Below, piece after piece: positions 56,205-64,000 of a DNA stretch of 64,000 nucleotides. The notes under the pieces are model-generated. The model had not been told where the DNA came from. It was given only the letters and a program-made list of their open reading frames with translations, and made no database searches. The position numbers and the translations under genes are program-made. The stretch is from Alteromonas halophila (GTDB lineage Bacteria > Pseudomonadota > Gammaproteobacteria > Enterobacterales > Alteromonadaceae). The stretch is taken from the NCBI RefSeq assembly GCF_014651815.1, contig NZ_BMXP01000005.1, forward strand, positions 62,001-126,000, written 5' to 3'. Position 1 is the stretch's first letter; each line of letters starts with the position of its first letter.

Positions 56205-57065
56205 ATGACAATACAAAATGTGGCATTTCTTGGATTAGGAGTGATGGGCTACCCCATGGCAGGTCATCTGGCTCGTGCTGACTTTACGGTAACGGTTTTT
56301 AACCGCACACCTGATAAATCGGTGCGCTGGTGTGACGCATATCGCGGCAGGCGCTCAGAGACGATTGCAGAGGCGGTTAGCGATGCCGATGTCGTTATGA
56401 TGTGTGTGGGCGATGATAACGATGTTCGCAGTGTGGCAACAGAAGCGCTGCAGGCAATGAAGCCGGGCAGTGTACTGATTGACCACACGACCGCATCGGC
56501 AACCATTGCCCGTGAGTTGTTTAGCAAAGCCAGAGAACATGACATCGATTTTTTGGATGCCCCTGTTTCAGGCGGTCAGGCGGGGGCGGAAAATGCTGCG
56601 CTGACGGTGATGGCTGGCGGGGAAGCCGCTGTATTCAATAAGGTAAAGCCGGTTATCGACAGCTATGCCCGTCACAGTCAGTTACTGGGTCATGCGGGCA
56701 GTGGGCAACTGGCGAAAATGATGAATCAAATCTGTATTGCCGGTATTGTTCAGGGCTTGTCAGAAGCCCTTCATTTTGGTCAGCGTGCCGGGCTGGATTG
56801 CAATAGCGTTATTGATGTCATTAGTAAAGGCGCAGCCCAATCGTGGCAAATGGAGAACCGCGCGGCGACAATGCTTAAAGGCGAGTTTGACTTTGGTTTC
56901 GCCGTTGACTGGATGCGCAAAGATCTGGACATCGCGCTGCAGGAAGCACGCAACAATGGTTCAACGCTGGCACTGACCGCGCTGGTTGATCAGTATTATG
57001 CTGATGTGCAAAAGTCAGGTGGTGGTCGCTGGGACACGTCTAGTTTGCTGACGCGTCTTGACTGA
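56205..57065 (+). CDS. NAD(P)-binding beta-hydroxyacid dehydrogenase, substrate unknown
   Basis: This 286-residue oxidoreductase is of the 3-hydroxyisobutyrate/tartronate-semialdehyde/GLYR1 family. The Rossmann motif FLGLGVMGYPMA is at about residue 8-19, the substrate loop is DAPVSGGQAGA, and the catalytic Lys is in LAKMMNQIC. It differs from MmsB at 62841 by an Arg in VFNRTPDKS, which suggests preference for NADP. It stands alone and its last 26 bases overlap the convergent response-regulator gene. Glyoxylate or succinic-semialdehyde reductase is plausible, but the sequence does not settle it. Confidence 0.85.
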   Translation: MTIQNVAFLGLGVMGYPMAGHLARADFTVTVFNRTPDKSVRWCDAYRGRRSETIAEAVSDADVVMMCVGDDNDVRSVATEALQAMKPGSVLIDHTTASATIARELFSKAREHDIDFLDAPVSGGQAGAENAALTVMAGGEAAVFNKVKPVIDSYARHSQLLGHAGSGQLAKMMNQICIAGIVQGLSEALHFGQRAGLDCNSVIDVISKGAAQSWQMENRAATMLKGEFDFGFAVDWMRKDLDIALQEARNNGSTLALTALVDQYYADVQKSGGGRWDTSSLLTRLD

Positions 57066-58734
57066 CCCTCTGATCGTCCTTCATAGACGTCTCAGGCGTT
57101 GTTTCATCGCTGGCTTCCGGCGGCAGCAGCACACTGGCATGGTGATTCACCGTTGTGGTTAACTGCGTGAGCCGTGCGCGGTTGCTGTCGCTCATCGGCA
57201 GGTGAGGGATGGTGTCGAGTAATTGCCGGATACTGTACTGCCGATACTGTGGCGAGCCGGATTCAATCATACAATGCAGCAGATTGAGTCCGAAGGCAGC
57301 GGTGTGGTCTGACAAATCAAAGGCGTCATAAAACCGCTGCATTGCCTGAACATAGTGTTTGTCAACAAACAGCCTGGTACCTTCTTCGTTCAGCACCATT
57401 GCCTGATCCTTAGCCAGTCCAAGCTTCTTGCCACTCACTGAGATAGCCTGATAATTGAGTACCTGTTCGGAAATATTCATACTGTTACTGTTTTTCTGCT
57501 GTGCAAGGTGCATCAGATCCCGCGCCTTACTTTGATCCCCGGCGGCATGATGGACTTTGGCCGCGATAACCAGCGTTGGCGTTTCTGCGCGTTCAAGGTG
57601 AGCCGAATTAAGCACCGTTTCAAGCAGGTGCGATAGTTTGTCCTGGTCATTGTCCAGAACCGCCGAGAATGCCAGCAGATAGTCGCGTTTTTGCGTGGTT
57701 TGCGGATCGGACTGACTACGGCCGGCTATACCAAGCAGGCGACGTGCCTGGGTGAGACTTTCCTGACGATTGCTGGACGGACTTTGTTCGGCAATATGCA
57801 GGTAAAATTCCGCCAGTTCGAAGGTAAACTCGTTGAATCTGTCTTTTGCACTTCTGTGCATGGCGCGTTTTTTCTGCAGCAGCTCGATGGCCTCCAGGGT
57901 CCTGTCCTGTAACTGGTACGCAATAGTTTTCATGCGTGTGGCGGGGAGACTCAGCTCACTGAATTTTATGTTATCCAGATACTGTTCGGTCTGATTGTAT
58001 GCCTGTTGCTCAAACGACATGGAGGCCAGCCACTCAAACGCGCGCTCTCTGGCTAATTCATTTCCCAGCAATGCGGTCAGTGTGTCACGACATTGTGGCC
58101 ACTGACCGGCGGCATGCTGGCATTTGATTTTTCCCCATTGCGCCCACAGTACTTTTTCTGAGCGCATCAGTACCGAGTCATACATTTTAGCGGCGTTGTC
58201 GATATCTCCGGCTTCCAGCAACAGCCGGGCATGTAATTTCAGCACATCAGACTTAAGCCGGGCAGGTACCTCATCTTTGCTGAGCCGTGTCATCATGCGC
58301 AATGCAGCGCTCAGGTCATTTTTATCCAGTAAGCGCAGTACGTTCGCAACAAAGCCGCGGTATGTCATGTAATGTTCGAGATGCCGGGTCAATGAAGCAA
58401 TGGTGTAGGGTTTTATAATCAGGATGTCGGGGTGGACGTCGATAATACGGCCGATTGTCTGCGGCAAACGATCAGAGGTGATGAAAATAAGCCCTGTCGA
58501 AGGCTTAAGTAACCCTGACTGGCGTAACTGGATGATCCATTCCGTGCCGGTGCGTCCCTGTCCGAGGTGATAATCCATCAGGATCAGCTCGAAATGTTGC
58601 TTTCGCAGTGCGGCGCGCAACTCGTTGCCGGTTGCGAAGCTGCTTACCTCATAAATCCCCAGTGGCAGTAAATGACTGCGAAGGGTATTTCGGGCATTGG
58701 CGTTGTCTTCAACTATTGCCAGTCGGTATTGCAC
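57040..58734 (-). CDS. Response regulator with C-terminal TPR array
   Basis: This 564-residue cytoplasmic protein has an N-terminal receiver domain (about 1-120): acidic pair in IVEDN, phospho-acceptor Asp54 in LILMDYHLG, Thr/Ser in FITSD and Lys in IIKPYT. The remaining 430 residues look like TPR-type helical repeats (AARLLLEAGDIDNAAKMYD-like units, VDKHYVQAMQRFYDAFDL). No DNA-binding or enzyme domain is seen, so output is probably by protein contact. I choose GTG 58734, with AGGTGA upstream, because it places the acceptor at the usual 54; a TTG at 58770 is the alternative. No histidine kinase is nearby. It overlaps the neighbouring gene by 26 bases. Confidence 0.85.
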   Translation of the reverse strand: MQYRLAIVEDNANARNTLRSHLLPLGIYEVSSFATGNELRAALRKQHFELILMDYHLGQGRTGTEWIIQLRQSGLLKPSTGLIFITSDRLPQTIGRIIDVHPDILIIKPYTIASLTRHLEHYMTYRGFVANVLRLLDKNDLSAALRMMTRLSKDEVPARLKSDVLKLHARLLLEAGDIDNAAKMYDSVLMRSEKVLWAQWGKIKCQHAAGQWPQCRDTLTALLGNELARERAFEWLASMSFEQQAYNQTEQYLDNIKFSELSLPATRMKTIAYQLQDRTLEAIELLQKKRAMHRSAKDRFNEFTFELAEFYLHIAEQSPSSNRQESLTQARRLLGIAGRSQSDPQTTQKRDYLLAFSAVLDNDQDKLSHLLETVLNSAHLERAETPTLVIAAKVHHAAGDQSKARDLMHLAQQKNSNSMNISEQVLNYQAISVSGKKLGLAKDQAMVLNEEGTRLFVDKHYVQAMQRFYDAFDLSDHTAAFGLNLLHCMIESGSPQYRQYSIRQLLDTIPHLPMSDSNRARLTQLTTTVNHHASVLLPPEASDETTPETSMKDDQRVSQDASAN

Positions 58735-58953
58735 GTGCTCACCTGCCTGTGTCCCAATCCATTGGGTCAACGTAATGATGTTATTCAGCTTATCAGTCCG
58801 ACAGACAAAGTACAGTAACCTGCAGTAATACGTAAGGTGCGCTCAGAATACCTGCTACGCGAGATCCAAGCATGACCGGCAATGGTATACATAAACAAAA
58901 TTACACAAAATTCTGTCACATTAAATTTACATGCGTAAATGCTTTGTTTTAAG

Positions 58954-58970
58954 TTAACGTTTACGTCAAG
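58954..58970. promoter_or_regulatory. Candidate LiuR-type operator of the valine degradation operon
   Basis: TTAACGTTTACGTCAAG has ACGT half-sites spaced by two T and flanked by TT/AA. It resembles the site of the MerR-family regulator LiuR of branched-chain amino-acid degradation in gammaproteobacteria. It lies 52 bases upstream of mmsA. I recall the LiuR consensus only approximately, and no liuR gene is in the window. Confidence 0.5.
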
Positions 58971-59022
58971 GAGAGTTATCCGCTAAGGTGCTCCCATCCC
59001 GTGAAACCAGACAGAGGTCACC

Positions 59023-60516
59023 ATGAACAAGGTACCCTTATTAATCAACGGACAATTTATTCAGTCCGACACTTCTTCATATATTGATGTTACCAACCCT
59101 GCGGACAATAGCGTCATCGCGCAGGCCCCCTGTACCACTGATGCAGAAATGGAAAAGGCCATTGCTACGGCACAAACTGCGTTTGAGTCCTGGCGTCATG
59201 TTCCGGTGACAGAGCGTGCCCGCCTCATGATGCGCTATCAGGCATTGCTTAAAGAACACCAGAAATCCATTGCGACTCTGCTGGCATCAGAAACCGGCAA
59301 AACCTTCGACGATGCCATGGGTGATGTATGGCGTGGAATTGAGGTGGTTGAACAGGCGATGAATATCCCGTCAATGATGATGGGGGAAACCGCCGAAAAT
59401 GTTGCCCGCAATATCGATACTTACAGTTATGTGCAGCCACTGGGTGTGTGCGCGGGAATTACGCCGTTTAACTTTCCGGCGATGATCCCGTTGTGGATGT
59501 TCCCGATGGCTATCGCCTGTGGTAACACGTTTGTTCTTAAACCGTCTGAGCAGGATCCACAGACGCCCGTTAAACTTGCTGAACTGTTTATGGAAGCCGG
59601 GGCGCCCGAAGGTGTACTGAACGTAGTGCATGGCGGCAAAGATCAGGTGGAGCCACTGCTGACTGATCCACGCATCAAAGCCGTGTCTTTCGTAGGCTCT
59701 GTGCCGGTTGGCCAGTACATCTACCGTACTGCGACGGCCAATATGAAACGGGCGCAGTGCTTTGCCGGTGCTAAAAATCATACGGTCATCATGCCCGATG
59801 CGAATAAAGAACATGTCCTGAACAATCTGGTAGGCTCGTCTGTCGGAGCGGCCGGGCAGCGTTGTATGGCGATTTCTGTGGCTGTGTTTGTCGGTGAGTC
59901 AAAAGACTGGATCCCCGAACTGGCAGAACGCATTGGTCAGGTTAAACCCGGGCTGTGGGACGACAAAGACGCGGGCTACGGACCGCTTATCAGCCCGCAG
60001 GCGAAAGATCGCGTACTTAACCTGATCCAGGCCGGTAAAGATGAAGGGGCGATCTGTTTACTGGATGGCTCTGATTTCACGTTATCAGGCTATGAAAAGG
60101 GTAACTGGGTTGGACCCACGGTTTTCTCAGATGTGTCTACAGACATGCGAATATACAAAGAGGAAATTTTCGGTCCGGTACTCAGTTGCATGAACGCAGA
60201 GTCGCTGGATGACGCATTGCGTATTGTTAATGCCAATCCCTATGGCAATGGTACGTCTATTTTTACCAATAACGGTGCGGCAGCGCGTAAGTATCAGCAC
60301 AATGTTGATGTGGGTCAGGTGGGGATCAATATTCCTATTCCGGTGCCATTGCCGTTCTTCTCATTCACCGGCTGGAAGAATTCGTTCTTTGGTGACTTGC
60401 ATGCTTACGGCAAGCAGGCTATTCGTTTCTACAGTGAAACGAAGACGATTACATCGCGCTGGCTGGAAGATGATATTGCCGGTGGACCTAACCTTACTAT
60501 TTCTCTTGATTCTTAA
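59023..60516 (+). CDS. mmsA: Methylmalonate-semialdehyde dehydrogenase (CoA-acylating)
   Basis: MmsA oxidises methylmalonate semialdehyde to propionyl-CoA with NAD+ and CoA, the last step of valine degradation. It has 497 residues. Catalytic Cys281 is in [14 protein letters not shown], a segment diagnostic of this CoA-dependent group; [16 protein letters not shown] and [18 protein letters not shown] (quoted shortened: [11 protein letters not shown]) are also typical. It is the first gene of a four-gene operon with short gaps (11 bases to the next gene). A possible LiuR-type site lies ahead of it. Confidence 0.95.
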   Translation: MNKVPLLINGQFIQSDTSSYIDVTNPADNSVIAQAPCTTDAEMEKAIATAQTAFESWRHVPVTERARLMMRYQALLKEHQKSIATLLASETGKTFDDAMGDVWRGIEVVEQAMNIPSMMMGETAENVARNIDTYSYVQPLGVCAGITPFNFPAMIPLWMFPMAIACGNTFVLKPSEQDPQTPVKLAELFMEAGAPEGVLNVVHGGKDQVEPLLTDPRIKAVSFVGSVPVGQYIYRTATANMKRAQCFAGAKNHTVIMPDANKEHVLNNLVGSSVGAAGQRCMAISVAVFVGESKDWIPELAERIGQVKPGLWDDKDAGYGPLISPQAKDRVLNLIQAGKDEGAICLLDGSDFTLSGYEKGNWVGPTVFSDVSTDMRIYKEEIFGPVLSCMNAESLDDALRIVNANPYGNGTSIFTNNGAAARKYQHNVDVGQVGINIPIPVPLPFFSFTGWKNSFFGDLHAYGKQAIRFYSETKTITSRWLEDDIAGGPNLTISLDS

Positions 60517-60527
60517 GCGGAGCCGTT

Positions 60528-61682
60528 ATGAATTTTGAGCTAAGCGACGATCAGAAAGCCTTTGCCGATACCGCCAGGCAGTTTGCCGAACAGGCACTGG
60601 CACCGCATGCAGCACAATGGGACAGGGATCATCACTTTCCCGTTGAAGCGCTGCGCGAAGCCGGCGAACTGGGCTTTTGCGGCCTCTATACACCAGAAGA
60701 AGATGGTGGCCTGGGGCTGCCACGTCTGGATGCCTCCATTATTTTTGAGGAACTGTCTCAGGGGTGCACAACCACCACCGCAATGCTGACAATCCACAAT
60801 ATGGCAACCTGGATGATAGCGAAATGGGGACAGGCTGAAACCAAAGAGCGCTGGTGCCCGTCTCTGGTCACCGGTGAAAAGCTGGCGTCTTACTGTCTGA
60901 CTGAACCAGGATCCGGTTCGGATGCGGCCTCACTGAAAACCACTGCTACGGCAACAGATGACGGGTATGTCATGAATGGCTCCAAGGTATTTATCAGTGG
61001 TGCTGGCAGTACTGACGTACTGGTTGTTATGGCGCGAACAGGTGCCGAGGGGCCTGCCGGCGTTACTGCCTTTGCGGTGCCTGCCGATGCGCCTGGGATC
61101 AGTTATGGAAAACCTGAAGAGAAAATGGGCTGGAATGCCCAGCCGACGCGTATGATCACTTTCGAGGACGTTGCGATTGATGCATCCTGGCGTCTGGGAG
61201 ATGAGGGCCAGGGGTTCAAAATGGCAATGCAGGGGCTGGATGGCGGGCGCATTAATATTGCGACCTGTTCAATAGGGACCGCGCAGCACGCGCTTAATGT
61301 TGCGCGTGCGTACATGCAGGAACGTCAGCAATTTGGTAAACCACTGGCAGCGTTTCAGGCGCTACAGTTTAAGCTCGCCGATATGGCAACCGAACTGGTC
61401 GCGGCACGTCAAATGGTGCGTCTGGCGGCCAGCAAACTGGATAACAAACATGCTGATGCCACGACGTACTGCGCGATGGCAAAGCGGTTTGCCACGGATG
61501 TGGGCTTTAATGTATGTAATGAAGCACTGCAACTGCATGGCGGTTACGGCTACATTCGCGAATATCCGCTGGAGCGTCATGTGCGGGATGTGCGCGTACA
61601 CCAGATTCTGGAAGGGACGAATGAAATTATGCGCGTCATAATTGGCCGCAGACTGATTAACGATGAGCGCGACGTGCTCTGA
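60528..61682 (+). CDS. Acyl-CoA dehydrogenase, probable isobutyryl-CoA dehydrogenase
   Basis: This 384-residue FAD enzyme should oxidise isobutyryl-CoA to methacrylyl-CoA. The N-terminal helical domain opens MNFELSDDQKAFADTARQF. The flavin-site signature is YCLTEPGSGSDAAS, the C-terminal segment QFGKPLAAFQALQF is typical, and the catalytic base is probably Glu362 in ILEGTNEIMR. Position between mmsA and a hydroxyisobutyryl-CoA hydrolase gives the isobutyryl specificity; sequence alone would allow other short branched acyl-CoAs. CGGAG precedes the ATG. Electrons would pass to ETF. Confidence 0.92.
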   Translation: MNFELSDDQKAFADTARQFAEQALAPHAAQWDRDHHFPVEALREAGELGFCGLYTPEEDGGLGLPRLDASIIFEELSQGCTTTTAMLTIHNMATWMIAKWGQAETKERWCPSLVTGEKLASYCLTEPGSGSDAASLKTTATATDDGYVMNGSKVFISGAGSTDVLVVMARTGAEGPAGVTAFAVPADAPGISYGKPEEKMGWNAQPTRMITFEDVAIDASWRLGDEGQGFKMAMQGLDGGRINIATCSIGTAQHALNVARAYMQERQQFGKPLAAFQALQFKLADMATELVAARQMVRLAASKLDNKHADATTYCAMAKRFATDVGFNVCNEALQLHGGYGYIREYPLERHVRDVRVHQILEGTNEIMRVIIGRRLINDERDVL

Positions 61683-61698
61683 CAAGGCAGGAGACCCG

Positions 61699-62844
61699 AT
61701 GAGTATTGATGTGCAGGACCAAGTGAAAACTGACAAAGTATTGCTGGCTGAGCACCGTAGTGACGAAAACAGTGTCATTGCGGTTGCCACGTTAAACAAA
61801 CCCAAAGCACTGAATGCCCTGGATCTGGACATGGCCAGGGATTTACTGGCAGCGCTGCGACACTGGCAAGAACGCGATGACGTGATGTGCGTGGTGCTGA
61901 TGGCCGAAGGGGACAAGGCATTTTGTGCCGGTGGCGACATTGTCTCTATGTATAAAGCAATGCAGGAGGCGGAAGGCGAAACACCTGCGTTTGTTCAGGA
62001 GTTTTTCACTCAGGAATACACGCTGGATTACACTATCCATACTTATAAGAAACCTATCATTGTCTGGGGAACCGGCATTGTCATGGGCGGCGGTATGGGT
62101 CTGCTGACCGGCGCCAGCCACCGTCTGGTGACACAGTCATCCCGCCTGGCGATGCCTGAAATATCAATCGGCCTCTATCCGGATGTAGGCGGCAGCTATT
62201 TTCTGCCGCGACTGCCCGGACACACCGGTATGTTTCTGGGGCTGACCGGGGCCAGCATGAATGCCACAGATGCCTGTTATCTTGGACTGGCTGATCACAC
62301 GGTCGATGAAGGGGCCCGCAAGCAACTTATAGCCTCGCTGATCGGTCATACCTGGCACAAACGTTCCAGTAAACATGAGCAAGTGGATTATGTGATTAAG
62401 TCACTGCCCAAACCAGATGAGCCACCAAAAGGCAATGTTGAGGCGCATCGCGCGTTGATCGACAAAGTCTGCGATGGGGAGTCGCTGGGTCATGTTATTC
62501 GCCAGATTGTTGATTTGGATGATTACGGGAACAAGTGGCTGGCCAAAGCCAAAGCCACCCTGAAAGCCGGCTCGCCAATCACTGCGCACCTGGTTTACCA
62601 GCAGGTAGTACGAGGTAAGGGCATGTCATTACTCGGTTGCTTCGAAATGGAACTGATCATGTCCTGCCGTTGCAGTGAGTTCGGTGAGCTTCAGGAAGGA
62701 ATAAGAGCGCTGTTAATTGATAAGGATAACAACCCAGCCTGGAAATATCCGGACGTCGACAGTGTGCCACCGGAAGTGATCGTGAAGTTCTTTACATCAC
62801 CGTTCAAAGATCATCCTCTGTCTGAGCTGGAGAAACTTAAATGA
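61699..62844 (+). CDS. 3-hydroxyisobutyryl-CoA hydrolase (crotonase fold)
   Basis: This 381-residue member of the enoyl-CoA hydratase/isomerase superfamily is of the HIBCH type: it releases 3-hydroxyisobutyrate from its CoA ester. Motifs are NKPKALNALDLDMARDL, DKAFCAGGDIVSMYK (oxyanion hole), GIVMGGGMGL, and PEISIGLYPDVGGSYFLPRLPG with the catalytic acid. The C-terminal extension beyond normal crotonases (ECH2-type, about residues 260-381) fits HIBCH. I start at ATG 61699 behind AGGAG, rather than upstream in the dehydrogenase gene. A separate enoyl-CoA hydratase that would hydrate methacrylyl-CoA is not in this operon. The stop overlaps mmsB (ATGA). Confidence 0.92.
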   Translation: MSIDVQDQVKTDKVLLAEHRSDENSVIAVATLNKPKALNALDLDMARDLLAALRHWQERDDVMCVVLMAEGDKAFCAGGDIVSMYKAMQEAEGETPAFVQEFFTQEYTLDYTIHTYKKPIIVWGTGIVMGGGMGLLTGASHRLVTQSSRLAMPEISIGLYPDVGGSYFLPRLPGHTGMFLGLTGASMNATDACYLGLADHTVDEGARKQLIASLIGHTWHKRSSKHEQVDYVIKSLPKPDEPPKGNVEAHRALIDKVCDGESLGHVIRQIVDLDDYGNKWLAKAKATLKAGSPITAHLVYQQVVRGKGMSLLGCFEMELIMSCRCSEFGELQEGIRALLIDKDNNPAWKYPDVDSVPPEVIVKFFTSPFKDHPLSELEKLK

Positions 62845-63728
62845 GCAATATCGCATTTATAGGCCTGGGCAATATGGGGGGGCCCATGGCCAGCAACCTT
62901 CTCAAAGCCGGTCATGCCGTAACGGTATTCGATTTAATCGAGTCATCTGTCGCGGCGCTGGCAGAAGAAGGTGCAACAGGTGCTGACAGTGCCGCTGACG
63001 CCGTCAGGCACGCAGATGTAGTGGTGACCATGTTACCTGCTGCCTCGCACGTTAAAACGCTGTATCTGGGCGATGATGGGATCATCAAAGCCTCCCGTGC
63101 CGGAACCCTGTTTATCGATTCAAGCACCATTGACGCAGATACGGCACGCTTAGTGGGTAAGGCGGCAATGGATGAAAGCCGCCTGTTCGTCGACGCGCCG
63201 GTATCCGGTGGCGTCGCAGGCGCCAAAGCAGGCACACTCACATTTATAGTGGGGGGCTCCAGTGAATCCATGGAACAGGCCAGACCGGTGCTGTCTGACA
63301 TGGGGAAAAATGTATTTCACGCCGGGGACGCGGGCGCCGGACAGGTTGCCAAGATCTGCAATAACATGCTGCTGGCTGTCCTGATGGCGGGAACATCAGA
63401 GGCATTGCAACTGGCTATTGATAATGGTCTTGATCCAAAAGTGATGTCAGACATCATGCTGGAAAGCTCGGGTTGTAACTGGACGCTGCAAAAGTATAAC
63501 CCTTGTCCGGGAGTGATGGAGGGCGTTCCCTCAGATAATGATTACAACGGCGGCTTTATGACCAAACTGATGAATAAAGATCTGAATCTGGCGATGGCGG
63601 CTGCAGCGTTAAGCGAGTCGGCCACACCGATGGCGGCGACGGCGCAGAATTTATATAAATTTCATCAGAATAACGGGCATGCCGATAAGGATTTCTCCAG
63701 TATTTTCCGTATGTTCAATAAGAGCTAA
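62841..63728 (+). CDS. mmsB: 3-hydroxyisobutyrate dehydrogenase
   Basis: MmsB oxidises 3-hydroxyisobutyrate to methylmalonate semialdehyde with NAD+, feeding MmsA. It has 295 residues with FIGLGNMGGPMA at the N-terminus, VFDLI at the end of beta-2 (acidic, fitting NAD), DAPVSGGVAGAKAGTL, catalytic Lys in VAKICNNML, and the C-terminal GFMTKLMNKDLNLA. Translational coupling to the hydrolase gene by ATGA. It is the last gene of the operon; a moderate hairpin follows. Confidence 0.95.
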   Translation: MSNIAFIGLGNMGGPMASNLLKAGHAVTVFDLIESSVAALAEEGATGADSAADAVRHADVVVTMLPAASHVKTLYLGDDGIIKASRAGTLFIDSSTIDADTARLVGKAAMDESRLFVDAPVSGGVAGAKAGTLTFIVGGSSESMEQARPVLSDMGKNVFHAGDAGAGQVAKICNNMLLAVLMAGTSEALQLAIDNGLDPKVMSDIMLESSGCNWTLQKYNPCPGVMEGVPSDNDYNGGFMTKLMNKDLNLAMAAAALSESATPMAATAQNLYKFHQNNGHADKDFSSIFRMFNKS

Positions 63729-63753
63729 ACATCGCGTAGCTCATCATTCACAG

Positions 63754-63785
63754 GCCGGTATCCTGCATACCGGCTTCGCTTTATT
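63754..63785 (+). terminator. Probable terminator after mmsB
   Basis: GCCGGTAT / ATACCGGC perfect stem with a five-base loop is followed by TTCGCTTTATT, an interrupted T run, so efficiency is uncertain. Confidence 0.6.
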
Positions 63786-63833
63786 CCTCGCCTCTGGTAG
63801 CATCCGCTTACTTTTTTAAAAACCGGAGCACCT

Positions 63834-64000
63834 ATGTGGCAATGCCCGCTGTGCCAGTCTGTACTGACACTTAATGATCGGTCAGCGCACTGCAATAATC
63901 AGCATACGTTTGACCGGGCGAAGTCAGGTTATCTGAACCTTCTGCCTGTGCAGTTCAAAAAGTCCCGGCATCCGGGCGATGATAAAACCATGTTGCGGGC
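63834..64000 (+). CDS. rlmA: 23S rRNA (guanine-N1)-methyltransferase RlmA, N-terminal part
   Basis: RlmA methylates G745 of 23S rRNA. Only the first 55 codons are in the window. They show the N-terminal zinc-binding pattern CPLC ... HCNNQHTFD and the family segment GYLNLLPVQFKKSRHPGDDK, close to E. coli RlmA (GYVNLLPVQHKRSRDPGD). CCGGAG lies before the ATG. The gene runs out of the window at the right end. Confidence 0.88.
   Translation, partial: MWQCPLCQSVLTLNDRSAHCNNQHTFDRAKSGYLNLLPVQFKKSRHPGDDKTMLR

Noticed and set aside
1..64000. tRNA genes, rRNA genes, CRISPR arrays, integrases, prophage or insertion sequences
   Set aside because: I looked for tRNA-like arms, spaced direct repeats and transposase motifs and saw none that I could support.

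Overview
The window looks like the chromosome of a marine or brackish gammaproteobacterium of the order Alteromonadales, close to Alteromonas. The basis is the protein content: large TonB-dependent receptors with Alteromonas-type signal peptides, a hut operon with a HutC operator, SohB, CmoM, YciK, RlmA, a VolA-type lipase, and a LacI-controlled starch locus with a SLC45/GPH-type maltose transporter. I see no tRNA, rRNA, CRISPR array, integrase or intact insertion sequence.

Layout. 1-1.8 kb: end of the TCA operon (sucC partial, sucD). 2.1-12.7 kb: starch import and debranching block I, with two TonB receptors and a large pullulanase-type lipoprotein carrying three tandem C-terminal modules. 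13.2-14.1 kb: a PEP-CTERM surface protein, minus strand. 14.5-21.5 kb: a patatin-like protein, then the histidine degradation cluster (hutG and hutI on minus, hutC-hutU-hutH on plus) around a perfect HutC palindrome. 21.5-22.8 kb: a secreted M24 peptidase. 22.8-28.8 kb: an uncharacterised two-armed locus, with two paralogous membrane-anchored SGNH-hydrolase/TPR proteins divergent from an O-carbamoyltransferase, an SxtJ-type membrane protein and a 50-residue DUF5989-type protein. 28.8-30.3 kb: a TrmH-family RNA methyltransferase and an exosortase-associated acyltransferase. 30.4-42.0 kb: starch block II (GH13 lipoprotein, esterase-like lipoprotein, GH31 transglucosylase, periplasmic GH13, MFS transporter, second GH13 lipoprotein, LacI regulator). 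42.2-58.7 kb: mixed housekeeping genes (glnS, yciK, VolA-type lipase, Ntn acylase, sohB, TetR regulator, lysine/alanine-rich protein, NIF3, cmoM, csbD, ldhA, glutathione peroxidase, beta-hydroxyacid dehydrogenase, response regulator-TPR). 59.0-63.7 kb: valine degradation operon (mmsA, acyl-CoA dehydrogenase, 3-hydroxyisobutyryl-CoA hydrolase, mmsB). The window ends in the start of rlmA.

How the genes work together. The two starch blocks form one predicted regulon. Near-identical 14-bp LacI-type palindromes around TACGTA lie about 60-110 bp upstream of both TonB receptors, the first GH13 lipoprotein and the SusA-like GH13. The likely regulator is the LacI protein at 40964-42004. Surface lipoproteins would cut and debranch starch, TonB receptors would import malto-oligosaccharides, GH31 and GH13 enzymes would process them in the periplasm, and the MFS protein would take maltose into the cytoplasm.

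The most interesting point is a fifth copy of the same palindrome at 26300-26313, in the divergent promoter region of the SGNH/carbamoyltransferase locus. It suggests that this undescribed, possibly glycan-carbamoylating system is controlled together with starch use.
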